Shown piece by piece: positions 1-8,244 of a DNA stretch of 64,000 bases. Below the pieces are notes generated by a model, which was given only the letters and a program-made list of their open reading frames with translations, was not told where the DNA came from and searched no databases. The DNA comes from Gilichinskyi gelida (GTDB lineage: Bacteria; Acidobacteriota; Thermoanaerobaculia; Gp7-AA8). A program made the position numbers and the translations under genes. The DNA lies in the NCBI GenBank assembly GCA_038040385.1, contig JBBPII010000001.1, forward strand, positions 1 to 64,000, written 5' to 3'. Every line of letters begins with the position of its first letter. Positions within the stretch are counted from its first letter, which is position 1.

Positions 1-4
1 GCGA

Positions 5-1648
5 TCAGTCTCGGGAGCGCGCCGAAGCGACCTCGGCTAATTTGGACAGCAGTGGCCGCGGCTCCACGTTCGTGATCAAGCCATTTGTCAGACTGGCTTC
101 GATTCTGAACGGTATCACGCAGCCGTTCTGTTGGTACCTGACCTCAAACGTGATTGCGTTGCCCGATCTCGCGACCGACGCGTTAGAGTCCAATCGCGTC
201 GAGCCAGCGATCAAGTTCTCGCTCCCGATCCCCGCTGCGTGCGCTGCATTGTAGCCAGCACCCTGTGTCTGCATCAGATATTGCTCGCGAACTTCGTGGC
301 CTAAGATCGCGGCACCAGTCGTGCCCGGACCAGGCCCAATCCGCGCCATGTCACCAGCATCCATCGTCTGAGGCGAGGCCACCGTGCCGTCTCTGTTGAT
401 TGATTTCGCAATGAAAAAGCTCGGGTGATCGCTAACAACCGCAGTTGTTGTTGTTGCGCTGTCATCGATAACGCCCGACAATGTATCGGCAAGTGCCTGC
501 TGTTCTTGCGTCTGGGGACCTTGCATACCGTTCGAAGCCAGCGCTGCCGTTCCATTCGTGACCGTCAGCTGTTGCCCAAACAATCCCGCGTTCGCAACAG
601 CTTGCAACTTCCGTATCGCACTCGTGTCTCCTACCAGGTGCCAGACTTTTCCGGTGGGATCAGTAAGATTGATCGGGTTGTTCATGACGTACGCATACCG
701 ATTCCAACTCTGCGGTCTACCGATATCCGCACTGGCCCAGGTTGGATCGACAGACAAAAGCCGCCCCATACCCGGGTTGTAATGCCGCGCGTGCATGTAG
801 TCGAGCGAGTTGCCGTACGTGCCATTTTCGTCCCGCTCGTGCCCGGTGAATTTCAGCCGCTGGGTGGCCACCTCTCCCAATCCGAGGCTCAGCTCGTCGC
901 CGAACGGATAGTAGGCGTGAACCCCGAGCTTGACGCCGCCGTTGCCGGTGACAAGTTTCGGCGTACCGAGGTGGTCGAGGTGGTAATGCTGGGTGACAGC
1001 GGAAGGCATCACGGTGGCCAGCAGCAGTCCGTCGCGGAAGACGTGATCGCGATTCCAGCTCCACAAAGTCGGGAAGCCTTCCGAGGCAGTCACCTCGCGC
1101 AGCACCTTGCCTTCGACATCGCGGACGGTGAACCGCCACTGCCCCGGCGCGGTGAAGGTCGCCAGTCGCTCCTCGTCGGCGGTGTAGATGTACTGCGAAT
1201 CGATCACCGTGTTGGGCAGCCGCATCCTCGACATCATCTGCGCGGCGTCGTAGTTGTACTGGAACCCGTCGAACTGCTTCAGATTGCCGCCGCCGTCGTA
1301 ACTCGCGCCGTGCGAAGTCGTCTTGATGTGGTTGAGCTCGTTGATGTCGAGGTTCACACCGCAGCCGCCGATGCATGCCGTCCCCGTGGTGGTCACCGTC
1401 AACCGGTTCCCGAACTTGTCGTACGTGTAGCTCTGATAGTTGTCGACACCGCTGCGTTGTTTGTCGGCGGATCCCCGAATCAGCCGGCCGGCGGGGTCGT
1501 AGACGTAATAGTCGGAGCCGATCCCGGAGATGTTTCCGGCTCCGTCGTACGCATACGTTCCGCTGTTCCACGGCGACACCTGAGCGCGGGCCACGGCGGA
1601 GTGCGCGAGCACGCTCAGCGTGAGCAAAACTCCAGCAAACGATCTCAT
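5..1648 (-). CDS. RHS repeat-associated core domain protein
   Basis: 547-residue secreted RHS/YD-repeat protein. I start at the ATG at 1648 because it opens a clear signal peptide (MRSFAGVLLTLSVLAHSAVA); the frame is open further upstream but that stretch reads as noise. YD repeats (YAYDGAGNISG, YVYDPAGRL, YTYDKFGNRL) lead to an RHS core ending in DYMHARHYNPGMGRLLSVDP and NPINLTDPTGK. After the core comes a variable C-terminal domain of about 190 residues with a GHEVREQYL motif and a following EN motif. In RHS proteins this position holds a toxin or other exchangeable tip, but I do not recognise this one. The protein is short for the family, an orphan RHS tail. It lies 11 bp downstream of an FN3 fragment on the same strand. 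Confidence 0.85.
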   Translation of the reverse strand: MRSFAGVLLTLSVLAHSAVARAQVSPWNSGTYAYDGAGNISGIGSDYYVYDPAGRLIRGSADKQRSGVDNYQSYTYDKFGNRLTVTTTGTACIGGCGVNLDINELNHIKTTSHGASYDGGGNLKQFDGFQYNYDAAQMMSRMRLPNTVIDSQYIYTADEERLATFTAPGQWRFTVRDVEGKVLREVTASEGFPTLWSWNRDHVFRDGLLLATVMPSAVTQHYHLDHLGTPKLVTGNGGVKLGVHAYYPFGDELSLGLGEVATQRLKFTGHERDENGTYGNSLDYMHARHYNPGMGRLLSVDPTWASADIGRPQSWNRYAYVMNNPINLTDPTGKVWHLVGDTSAIRKLQAVANAGLFGQQLTVTNGTAALASNGMQGPQTQEQQALADTLSGVIDDSATTTTAVVSDHPSFFIAKSINRDGTVASPQTMDAGDMARIGPGPGTTGAAILGHEVREQYLMQTQGAGYNAAHAAGIGSENLIAGSTRLDSNASVARSGNAITFEVRYQQNGCVIPFRIEASLTNGLITNVEPRPLLSKLAEVASARSRD

Positions 1649-1659
1649 TTCAATCGCTC

Positions 1660-2275
1660 CTATCGTAACGCGTTGCGCAATGTGTCGCGCAGCTGTTGAA
1701 CGTGTTCGGACAAGATGGGAACGCACGGTTGACTGACGCAGGGCGTGGGGGCCGCGACGCCTGCGTATCCAAACGATGGCCATCCGAAAGCCTGCAGCGC
1801 GGTGTTGAGCGGTGCCTGCAACGAGGTCAGACTCGACGCGGTGATGGCGCCGGTCGGCGCGGCGCCGTTCCACACCGGCGGCAGCGGATTGGACGTCGTG
1901 CTGGCCGCTGCGCGCAACGCATCGATCGCGTTGCGCAGCTCGCCGATGTCCGCTCCGCGCACGGGACTCAGATTCTTGCGAAGCGGCTCGTCGATGGCGT
2001 GCCCGATGGCGAAAAGCTGCGCGCCGGCGACCGCGTAGTCGTAGCTGCTGATGTTGTTCGACACGTTCCCGTTGGAATCGACGCTCCTGACGCGGTAGAC
2101 GTAGGCCACCGGAGAGGACGTCGCGGACACGACGTGCGTTCGATTGGTCTGGGTGGTATTCGGATTGGCCGGATCGATGGAAGAGAACGGTCCGGCCACG
2201 TTGGTCGAATACTCGACGCGATACGACGACGCGCCGCTGACCGCGTTCCACCAGATGAGCACTGCCGTGTTGATG
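1660..2275 (-). pseudogene. 5'-truncated FN3-domain protein
   Basis: Only the C-terminal 200 or so residues look like protein. A fibronectin type III segment (ISWYRVEYST-type strands, YVYRVRSVDSNGNVSNN) is followed by an alanine-rich helical region ending QQLRDTLRNALR. Coding character stops near 2275, where the open frame runs into DNA that reads better as a plus-strand gene, and no start codon with signal peptide is present. Extracellular FN3 proteins often precede RHS cores, so this was probably the N-terminal part or neighbour of the RHS gene. Confidence 0.55.
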
Positions 2276-2280
2276 CGCCG

Positions 2281-2523
2281 ATCGAGCTGGCGGCGCTTTA
2301 TTTCATTTCGTTCATTTACGAGAAGAACTGGAATCATGGGTCGGCTGTGGCCATCTATGGGCCGCGCGGCGTGAATACGAAGGCGACGATCACGGAGGCC
2401 TACGACGCTTACGAACGATGGTTCGTCCAGGTGAAACGTCATGGCATCGCCGCGGCTCGGGAGCAGGGCCTCGCGCCGCTGGCCGGCACGGGGCTTCACT
2501 GGTACGGCCAGAATCCTCGCTAG
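2281..2523 (+). pseudogene. C-terminal stub of an unidentified protein
   Basis: About 80 codons on the plus strand read as genuine protein (IELAALYFISFIYEKNW, then AYDAYERWFVQVKRHG, ending LHWYGQNPR) but there is no start: the reading frame enters from the antisense of the FN3 fragment. The last residues recur next to the intact symporter (14198 onward reads FTGTV on one strand and LHWYGQR-like on the other). I infer this gene was originally convergent with the symporter and lost its 5' part. I cannot name the family. Confidence 0.5.
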
Positions 2524-2660
2524 ATCGGTGAGCGGGCTCGCTCAGCGGGCAGCAGCATCTGGATCACCAGCGCCGCCCCAAACCCCCACCGCGCAGCCGA
2601 TCACGTTCCACCACAGCCAGGCGAGGTTGGTGAAGATCGCGCACCACACCACCGCCGTCT
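2497..2660 (-). pseudogene. decayed 3' remnant of sodium:solute symporter (copy 1)
   Basis: This stretch aligns by eye, with substitutions at roughly one base in five, to 14198-14355, the last codons of the intact symporter. Shared anchors are CTTCACTGGTACGG, ATCGGTGAGCGG, CTGGATCACCAGCGCCGCC and CACGTTCCACCACAGCCA. It is the oldest of three copies of this 3' end in the window. Similarity fades near 2660, shortly before the first toxin-antitoxin module. Confidence 0.6.
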
Positions 2661-2728
2661 CATGGTCCGCTGGACGCGCGACGGGTAGGCGCTGGGCATC
2701 TTTGACCAATCATGGCGACGGAGGCCGG

Positions 2729-3100
2729 ATGGGCAGAACACGAGAAGAAACGATCAACGTCGCCGAAGCCAAAAAGCGACTTTCGACTCTGTTGGGGCGT
2801 GTCGCTTTCGACAAAGAGACGATCCTGATCATGAGGCGAGGCCGTCCGATGGCCAGGCTCGTTCCTCCCGACGATGAATCTGTCGAGCAGGGTCTCGGGA
2901 CGGTGCGAGGCTGGCGTCCGACGACGATCCTTTTCTGGAGGCCGTGGACGAGATTGCCCCACGGTGCGTGCCTGCGGGAATTGAGTTCTGAGTCGCGTCG
3001 ACATCCTTCCGCTGGGTGAAGCCGAAGCGCTTCGTGCCGAACCGATTGGGATCGAAGACGTCTGGATCAGCGCCACAGCCCTCGAGCACCGCCTCAAGGG
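2729..3100 (+). pseudogene. decayed Phd/YefM-VapC toxin-antitoxin copy
   Basis: The first 60 or so codons are almost identical to the antitoxin at 3880 (INVAEAKKRLSTLLGRVAF, MRRGRPMARLVPPDDES). A frameshift follows the Gly-Trp. Downstream, fragments of vapC appear in pieces: CTGGGTGAAGCCGAAGCGCTTCGTGC and then the codons for GIEDVWISATALEHRL. The toxin's N-terminal half, with its first catalytic aspartate, is deleted, so no working toxin can be made. The 96-codon open frame left by the deletion ends at 3019. A truncated antitoxin could still be expressed and might act on the intact module 800 bp away. Confidence 0.75.
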
Positions 3101-3137
3101 AAGGCCGCTGCGTCCGTACCCTACCTTGTGAAATCGC

Positions 3138-3166
3138 TACGTATGAATCAAGTGTTACGATACGTA
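3138..3166. promoter_or_regulatory. inverted-repeat operator upstream of RHH-type antitoxin
   Basis: TACGTAT (3138-3144) and ATACGTA (3160-3166) form a perfect 7-bp inverted repeat with a 15-bp spacer, ending one base before the antitoxin ATG at 3168. Such a site is where antitoxins of this class usually bind to repress their own operon. The binding is inferred. Confidence 0.5.
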
Positions 3167-3167
3167 C

Positions 3168-3395
3168 ATGTCAAAGCTGACGTTGAGCGTCAAGGAGAAG
3201 GTGGTGCGCGGCGCCAAACGGTACGCCGCAGCGCGGAGCACATCGGTATCCCAACTCGTCGAGCGGTATCTGGCTTTGCTCGCGGAGCCGGCGGATGCCG
3301 CAAGGCAGCCGCCGGTGCTGAAACTTCTCCGCGGTGCTGCACGTGGCGAGTCCGCCGAGGCACACCGCCGTCATCTCTCCCGGAAGTACAAGTGA
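3168..3395 (+). CDS. ribbon-helix-helix-type antitoxin of a PIN toxin module
   Basis: 75 residues: a short N-terminal strand (MSKLTLSVKEKVVRGAKRYA) followed by helices (STSVSQLVERYLALL), the layout of DUF6364/RHH-like antitoxins, and a basic tail (HRRHLSRKYK). It would bind its own promoter and neutralise the PIN toxin encoded next, whose GTG start overlaps this stop codon (GTGA at 3392-3395). The inverted repeat directly before the start supports autoregulation. The fold is assigned from pattern and neighbour. Confidence 0.75.
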   Translation: MSKLTLSVKEKVVRGAKRYAAARSTSVSQLVERYLALLAEPADAARQPPVLKLLRGAARGESAEAHRRHLSRKYK

Positions 3396-3808
3396 AATCG
3401 CTGCTTCTCGACCTGAACGTGATCTTGGACGTGATCCTGGACCGGCGACCAGGTGCCCATACTGCCGCTGCGCTATGGGCTGCAATCGAAGATGGTGAGG
3501 GACGGGGAGTGATTCCGGCTCATGGGATCACGACGATTTTCTACTTGATCGAGAAGGCACGCGGCGGAGCGTTCGCCCGGAAGGGCGTCGAGCGCCTGAT
3601 CAGCGTGTTTGGCGTCGCGCCGGTGAATGAGGATGTCGTGCGGCGGGCGCTGGCGTTCGCATGGCCGGATTTCGAAGACGCCGTCTGCGCGGCGGCCGCG
3701 GAAGCGAGCGGCTGCGAAGCGATCGTGACCCGCGATCCAAGCGGATATCCGGACGCACCACTCCCGGTGGTCGATCCGGCGGCAGCACTGATCTGGCTGA
3801 GGGGCTGA
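3392..3808 (+). CDS. PIN-domain toxin
   Basis: 138 residues. It opens with the PIN motif LLLDLNVILDVILDRRPG (first acidic residue), carries a central EDAV acidic site in DFEDAVCAAAAEASG, and has the late IVTRDPSGY strand with its aspartate, the usual Mg2+-binding quartet of PIN RNases. The start is GTG at 3392, overlapping the antitoxin stop, as typical for translationally coupled toxins. Predicted to cleave RNA when free of antitoxin. It belongs to a different PIN subfamily from the vapC at 4167. Confidence 0.85.
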   Translation: MKSLLLDLNVILDVILDRRPGAHTAAALWAAIEDGEGRGVIPAHGITTIFYLIEKARGGAFARKGVERLISVFGVAPVNEDVVRRALAFAWPDFEDAVCAAAAEASGCEAIVTRDPSGYPDAPLPVVDPAAALIWLRG

Positions 3809-3879
3809 CGTCCCCGGCTTAGCTCTCGGCTTCCGACCCTCTTGACCCTCATGGCCATCTTGACCATCATGGCGAGGCG

Positions 3880-4170
3880 ATGAACAAGACACGAGAAGAA
3901 GCGATCAACGTTGCCGAAGCCAAAAAGCGACTGTCGACCCTGTTGGGGCGCGTCGCTTTCGGCAAAGAGACGATCCTGATCATGAGGCGAGGCCGCCCGA
4001 TGGCCAGGCTCGTTCCTCCCGATGACGAATCTATCGAGCCGGGTCTTGGGACGGTGCGGGGCTGGCTATCCGACGACGATCCCTTTTTGGAAGCCGTGGA
4101 GGAGATCGTCACCGCGCGCGTGACGCATCGTCCGAGGGCGTTGCGCAGGAAGCCAACCCGTAAGCCGTGA
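3880..4170 (+). CDS. Phd/YefM-family antitoxin
   Basis: 96 residues. The N-terminal Phd/YefM pattern is clear: INVAEAKKRLSTLLGRVAF, then ETILIMRRGRPMARLVP. The C-terminal half, rich in acidic then basic residues (SDDDPFLEAVEEI, RALRRKPTRKP), is the usual toxin-binding tail. It overlaps vapC by the GTGA at 4167-4170. A near-identical but broken paralogue lies at 2729, so this module was duplicated locally or arrived twice. Confidence 0.88.
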   Translation: MNKTREEAINVAEAKKRLSTLLGRVAFGKETILIMRRGRPMARLVPPDDESIEPGLGTVRGWLSDDDPFLEAVEEIVTARVTHRPRALRRKPTRKP

Positions 4171-4574
4171 GGTATTTGCTCGATACCAACGTCCTTTCTG
4201 AAGTAATCCGGAAGGAGCCGAACCGCGGGCTTCTGCAGCGTTTGAGTGAGGTCCCGGCGCGAGATGCTGTGACGTCTGTAGTCTGCGTCGCCGAGCTTCG
4301 CCATGGAGCAGCCCGCGTTGCCCACGGTGCGCGCCTGTGGGAACGAATTGCCCGTGAGGTTCTGACTCGCGTCGAGATTCTTCCGCTGGGTGAGGCGGAA
4401 GCGCTTCGTGCCGGGGATTTACTTGCAACACTGGAGGCGGAGGGCGAACCGATCGGGATCGAAGACGTTTGGATCGGTGCTACAGCCCTCGAGCACCGCC
4501 TCACCGTCGTTACCCGGGACCTGAAGCACTTTCGACGGATCCAAGGCCTTGCATGCGAGTCGTGGTGGGTTTGA
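4167..4574 (+). CDS. vapC: VapC-type PIN ribonuclease toxin
   Basis: 135 residues with the full VapC pattern: MRYLLDTNVLSEVIRKEPN at the start (Asp6 and Asn8), VCVAELRHGA (Glu), IGIEDVWIGATALEHRLTVV and TRDLKHFRRI near the end. Predicted Mg2+-dependent RNase. GTG start coupled to the antitoxin. Its stop falls at 4574 and a symporter fragment on the other strand begins within a few bases, so the module is fused tightly to the duplicated gene tail. Confidence 0.9.
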   Translation: MRYLLDTNVLSEVIRKEPNRGLLQRLSEVPARDAVTSVVCVAELRHGAARVAHGARLWERIAREVLTRVEILPLGEAEALRAGDLLATLEAEGEPIGIEDVWIGATALEHRLTVVTRDLKHFRRIQGLACESWWV

Positions 4575-4576
4575 TG

Positions 4577-5147
4577 AGCAGCTGGATCACCAGCGCTGCT
4601 CCCACCCCCACCACACAACCGACCACGTTCCACCACAGCCAGGCCATGTTGGTGTAGGCGGCGCAAAGCCCGACCGTCGCTTCGGCGATGACGGCCGCCC
4701 AGAACATCGCCCGGCCGCCGATGCGCGGGAGGTAGAACGCACAGAGGAAGATCGCCAGCATCGTTCCGTAGAAGAGCGAGCCGACCTGATTGACGGCCAC
4801 GATCAGGGAGCCGAGGCGGTTGGCGTACATGGCGAAGCCGATGCAGAAGAGGCCCCAGAACAGGGTCATGGCCTTCGACGCGTTGACGTACTGGTGATCG
4901 GTCGCGTCGCGCCACAGCAGGCGTTTGCCGATGTCGACGACGCTGGTTGACGCCAGTGAGTTCAGGCCCGACGCCGTGGCCGACATCGCCGCGCAGAAGA
5001 TGGCCGCCATGAGCAGACCGACGACGCCCGCCGGCAGGTTCTGCGTGATGAACGTGAGGAAGACGTAGTCGTTGTCCGTGCGGTCGGCCTTCGGATCGTT
5101 CGTTCGGATGAGCGCCGCCGCGGTATCGTGCGTGGCGGCCGCGCGCG
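4577..5147 (-). pseudogene. 3' fragment of sodium:solute symporter (copy 2)
   Basis: This equals 14257-14827 of the intact symporter at a constant offset of 9680 bp. From about 4680 to 5140 I find no difference by eye; a few substitutions lie in the terminal 100 bp. It encodes the last four or so transmembrane helices (from NLPAGVVGLLMAAIFCAAMS to CVVGVGAALVIQ) but lacks the start of the gene and its last codons, the latter replaced by vapC. The upstream edge is sharp: identity ends at GTGGCGGCCGC near 5142. No promoter or start is expected, so it is a non-functional gene tail. Confidence 0.9.
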
Positions 5148-5153
5148 CCCGAA

Positions 5154-5212
5154 TAGATATCTACCTGTAGATGTAGATATCTACCGGCGTATGCTTGCAT
5201 CTACCGGTAGAT
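5154..5212. repeat. cluster of short palindromes at island edge
   Basis: TAGATATCTACC occurs at 5154-5165 and again at 5174-5185. A perfect 14-bp palindrome, ATCTACCGGTAGAT, follows at 5199-5212. The cluster fills the gap between the symporter fragment and the first cassette boundary. Repeated protein-binding sites of this kind occur in integron attI sites and in operators; which applies here is not decided by the sequence. Confidence 0.6.
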
Positions 5213-5237
5213 AGATCCTGCCGGGATCGAATACAGA

Positions 5238-5244
5238 GTTGGGC
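5238..5244 (+). other. cassette-boundary core site (left end of array)
   Basis: GTTGGGC, the integron core consensus GTTRRRY, is identical to the right-hand core of three attC sites further along. No attC left arm precedes it, so it is either an attI-like junction or the last few bases of a lost attC. The first cassette (FRG gene) would begin here. Confidence 0.45.
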
Positions 5245-5323
5245 GGACGCAATGGCGAGTCTTCCGATCACACAGCATGGCAAGTTGTCGTTCCGATGGT
5301 GACGCGCTAACATCCCGCGCTCC

Positions 5324-6241
5324 ATGACCGATCCATTCAGCGATCCTCGCTGGAAAACGATATCCGTGATGAGCGGCGCGGAGTTTCTCTCTGCTCTCTC
5401 GCCGGGCTCACCACATTTTTCCGCATTCCAACCGAACGACTGGGTCTTTCGCGGACATTCAGATGTGTCATGGGGGCTGTCGCCATCAGCGTTTCGAGAC
5501 CACTGGCTGCTTCATGACGGGTTAACGAAATCGCCATTCATGAATTGGTCAAACCGTGATCAGATCTTTGCGGAGGTGCATGCCCTCGGCCGCTTCTTCG
5601 ATCGCGCCGACACTGCGGGCCTTCCTCTTCCAGAGGACTCGCAACGTCTGCGTTTTGTTCTACGCGGAATTCAACATCGCCGCTTCGCCCAGCCGTTCGA
5701 CAGTTTCCCGTGGCCACCGCGCGAGTTCTGGTCGCTATTAGCGTTAGCACAGCACTACGGAGTCCCGACGCGCCTCCTCGATTGGACCCGGAGTGGCTTT
5801 ACGGCGGCGTATTTTGCGGCCTTGGGTGTCGTTCGGAATCGCGTGACGTCGACGCACATGGCGGTGTGGGCATACGGTGCGAAGTACGACAGGATGGGTG
5901 TTCTGGGAACCTCTGTTTCTGCATATGTTCATCCCGTTCAGTTCATTACTGCCCCCTACGCTGAGAACCCCAACCTACGAGCGCAGCGCGGCGTTCACAT
6001 TCTCAAAAATCCTGAGCTGTTGACCATGATCGAGCCAGCGGATCGATACGACGTCACAGATGCACTATCGGAGGTACACAGAGTTTTGGGTGATGAGCCG
6101 CTGCTAAAGTTCGTTGTGCCGGCTACCGAGGCAGGAGCTGTGATGCGTCTGCTAGCCAAGCATGACGTTGATGCGGCTACTCTATTCCCTGGCTATGATG
6201 GCGTTATTACAGCGCTCGCAGAGGAGGCGCTATGGGTGTGA
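5324..6241 (+). CDS. FRG domain-containing protein (cassette 1)
   Basis: 305 residues with the FRG signature: DWVFRGHSDVSWGLSPSAF near residue 40 and, later, HYGVPTRLLDWTRSGFTAAYFAA, both diagnostic of the FRG domain (PF08867). The biochemical role of the domain is not settled. FRG proteins are frequent in phages, cassettes and defence islands. The gene ends 8 bp before the attC-1 core, as cassette genes do. Codon use is less GC-biased than the flanking chromosome. Confidence 0.85.
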   Translation: MTDPFSDPRWKTISVMSGAEFLSALSPGSPHFSAFQPNDWVFRGHSDVSWGLSPSAFRDHWLLHDGLTKSPFMNWSNRDQIFAEVHALGRFFDRADTAGLPLPEDSQRLRFVLRGIQHRRFAQPFDSFPWPPREFWSLLALAQHYGVPTRLLDWTRSGFTAAYFAALGVVRNRVTSTHMAVWAYGAKYDRMGVLGTSVSAYVHPVQFITAPYAENPNLRAQRGVHILKNPELLTMIEPADRYDVTDALSEVHRVLGDEPLLKFVVPATEAGAVMRLLAKHDVDAATLFPGYDGVITALAEEALWV

Positions 6242-6248
6242 CTGCGCC

Positions 6249-6377
6249 GCCCAACGCAGCAGCCGACACGCGGCCGTACGCTGGCCCGGCGCTTCCGCGC
6301 CTCGTGCTTCGTGGGTTCAGGTGTCAGCGTGGCCGGCACGTGAAGGCCGCGTGCGCCTGAGCGAACGAACGTTAGCC
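6249..6377 (+). other. attC site 1 (integron recombination site)
   Basis: Left core GCCCAAC (6249-6255) and right core GTTAGCC (6371-6377) bound an imperfect palindrome. The arms pair through CACGCGGCC/GGCCGCGTG, with an inner hairpin CCGGCGCTTCCGCGCC. Strongly similar to attC-2 over its whole length. Confidence 0.85.
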
Positions 6378-6483
6378 GGGCCTAGTCCCGCTCGTCGACA
6401 TGGCTGCGCAGAGTCATGCGTCCGCCAAATCGCTGCCGACGCAATCTTGCGCTCGGCTGCTGATACACTCCTGCACTCATCGC

Positions 6484-7272
6484 ATGGAAGTAATTCAGCT
6501 AGTCTTACAGGCCATCGACAGGCTCATAAATCTCGTTCAACGTCGCGACGTTAGCGACCGTGCAGCATTTGAACGGGTTGCAACGCCGATTTTCGAGCAA
6601 TTGGAGATCGTGCATCGCGATTACATGGCGATATTCAACGATCTCGATCAACGCTTCCGTTATCTCAGAGCGAAGCGAGCTGAGTGGCTGCGGGAAAACT
6701 CTCCGGCGCTCGTGCCGCTCGACGAGACGATGCTCGAGGCAGAGCCTCCGTTCGATGTGGCGATCATCGAGACATCGACTCCAGAAACTGACGCGTGGCT
6801 GCAGCGGGCTAAGATGGAACTCGGTCTTCTGGATCCGCGCGACCAAATCATGCGCCAACAAATCACGGACCTGCGCGCAGTAGCCCAAGACTTCAGAGCA
6901 CGGCGCCTGCAGTTTGAGCCCGTACGTCAACGGCTTCGGGAGATGGTCCGCGTCGCATCAAACGCGACGTTGCCGCTGCACGTCCGAGCATTCGTGAACG
7001 AAGCAGTCGACTACCTACCTGCTGGTGCGCCGCGTCTTGACAGTCGCAAATACAGCGAGCGATACGACATGATCACGCCGTCCATGCACGCGTTGGATCG
7101 CTTTGAAGAGGCAATACGTCAACTCGATCTGGAGCGGGTAGGTGTGGGCCCTATGCCGACAAAGTGGTACTCAATAGCACGCGAGATCGAGATAATCTTG
7201 CAGTATCATCGCGAGCATTGGGCTCGCGTATGTCAAGCATACGAGCGGGCGCGCCTGTTCGTGTGGCAATAG
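6484..7272 (+). CDS. hypothetical protein (cassette 2)
   Basis: 262 residues from the ATG at 6484; the frame is open further upstream but that part (from 6400) is unlike protein. Mainly helical and soluble (MEVIQLVLQAIDRLINLV, RDQIMRQQITDLRAVAQDFR), with no signal peptide or membrane segment. I recognise no domain. It sits alone between attC-1 and attC-2 and its stop codon is 6 bp from the attC-2 core, so it is a bona fide single-gene cassette. Confidence 0.7.
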   Translation: MEVIQLVLQAIDRLINLVQRRDVSDRAAFERVATPIFEQLEIVHRDYMAIFNDLDQRFRYLRAKRAEWLRENSPALVPLDETMLEAEPPFDVAIIETSTPETDAWLQRAKMELGLLDPRDQIMRQQITDLRAVAQDFRARRLQFEPVRQRLREMVRVASNATLPLHVRAFVNEAVDYLPAGAPRLDSRKYSERYDMITPSMHALDRFEEAIRQLDLERVGVGPMPTKWYSIAREIEIILQYHREHWARVCQAYERARLFVWQ

Positions 7273-7277
7273 CCGCC

Positions 7278-7409
7278 GGCTAACGCAGCAGCAGGCGACA
7301 CGCGGCCGTTCGCTGGTCCGGCGCTTCCGCGCCTCGTGCTTTGCACATTCACGCGGCAGTTTGGCCGGTACGCGGAGGCCGCGTGCGCCTGAGCGAAAGA
7401 ACGTTAGCC
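7278..7409 (+). other. attC site 2
   Basis: Cores GGCTAAC (7278-7284) and GTTAGCC (7403-7409) are exact complements. Left-arm AGGCGACACGCGGCC pairs with GGCCGCGTGCGCCT, leaving one unpaired A: the extrahelical base that marks the recombined bottom strand of attC. Confidence 0.9.
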
Positions 7410-7491
7410 GGACGAAGGTGACCCGAACTGACAAAACACCAGTGCGGAGGCTTCGACCCCGACTGCTACCCGTGGTGCAGGTACGACGAGC

Positions 7492-8238
7492 CTATTTCAC
7501 GATCAACGAACCGAGCGACGGGAAGTTGAGGATGCTGAGCACCTTGTAATACGGCGTTAGCCAGTACTGAATCTGGCCGAGTACGATCACGTGCTTCCAA
7601 AGGATGTAGTTCAACTCGCCCGACGTGTAATCCTTGAGCAAGCGCTTCGAAAACGTCGCGTCCGAATGCTGAAGCACACCGTTGTAAAGATAACCGTATT
7701 CCAGCCGGTTTAAGATCGTCGCGATTGCCTTCGTGTTCTCCACGAGGTACGTCGCGTAAGCAGGGGTCACTTCGTTCTCGGAATCCCCTTCAAAGACCTG
7801 GACTCGCAGGCCCTGCGTCGTCTCAGTCCGCCGAAGCCGCTTCTGAATCGTCGCGTTGACATGCGTGTAGAACGTCGAGTCCTTCTGATTCTGGATGATC
7901 GGCCGCACATCGTTCAGCATGTGCCGCAGTTCCCACAAGTTCTTGATGTGCCAATCGCCGCCCGCGTCCGGCCCGATATGAACCTTCAAATCGTCCCGGA
8001 GATGCTGGTAGCGGACAACGAAGCTCACCGCCTGCGCCCGTTCCTCGGCAGGCATGAGATCACCATCCCACGACACCGAAGAATTCCGCGAAACCTTGAA
8101 GGAGATGCGTCGCGGAATCTCCGTCGCGAAGTTCGCCATAGCCGCGTCGTTGATCGCGTCAACCTCTTCACGTAGCTGCCGCACGCGCAGCCGAATGGGC
8201 TCTGGTACCCGCTCATCGATGACTTCGAGAAACCCCAT
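7492..8238 (-). CDS. hypothetical protein, reverse-oriented in cassette 3
   Basis: 248 residues, soluble, without a recognised domain (MGFLEVIDERVPEPIRLRVR; later WDGDLMPAEERAQAVSFVVR and NLWELRHMLNDVRPI). ATG at 8238 follows the upstream gene's stop by 6 bp, so the two form an operon read against the cassette direction. The helical C-terminal half contains several Tyr/Trp residues. It would need a promoter inside the cassette because array transcription runs the other way. Confidence 0.65.
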   Translation of the reverse strand: MGFLEVIDERVPEPIRLRVRQLREEVDAINDAAMANFATEIPRRISFKVSRNSSVSWDGDLMPAEERAQAVSFVVRYQHLRDDLKVHIGPDAGGDWHIKNLWELRHMLNDVRPIIQNQKDSTFYTHVNATIQKRLRRTETTQGLRVQVFEGDSENEVTPAYATYLVENTKAIATILNRLEYGYLYNGVLQHSDATFSKRLLKDYTSGELNYILWKHVIVLGQIQYWLTPYYKVLSILNFPSLGSLIVK

Positions 8239-8244
8239 CGCCCA

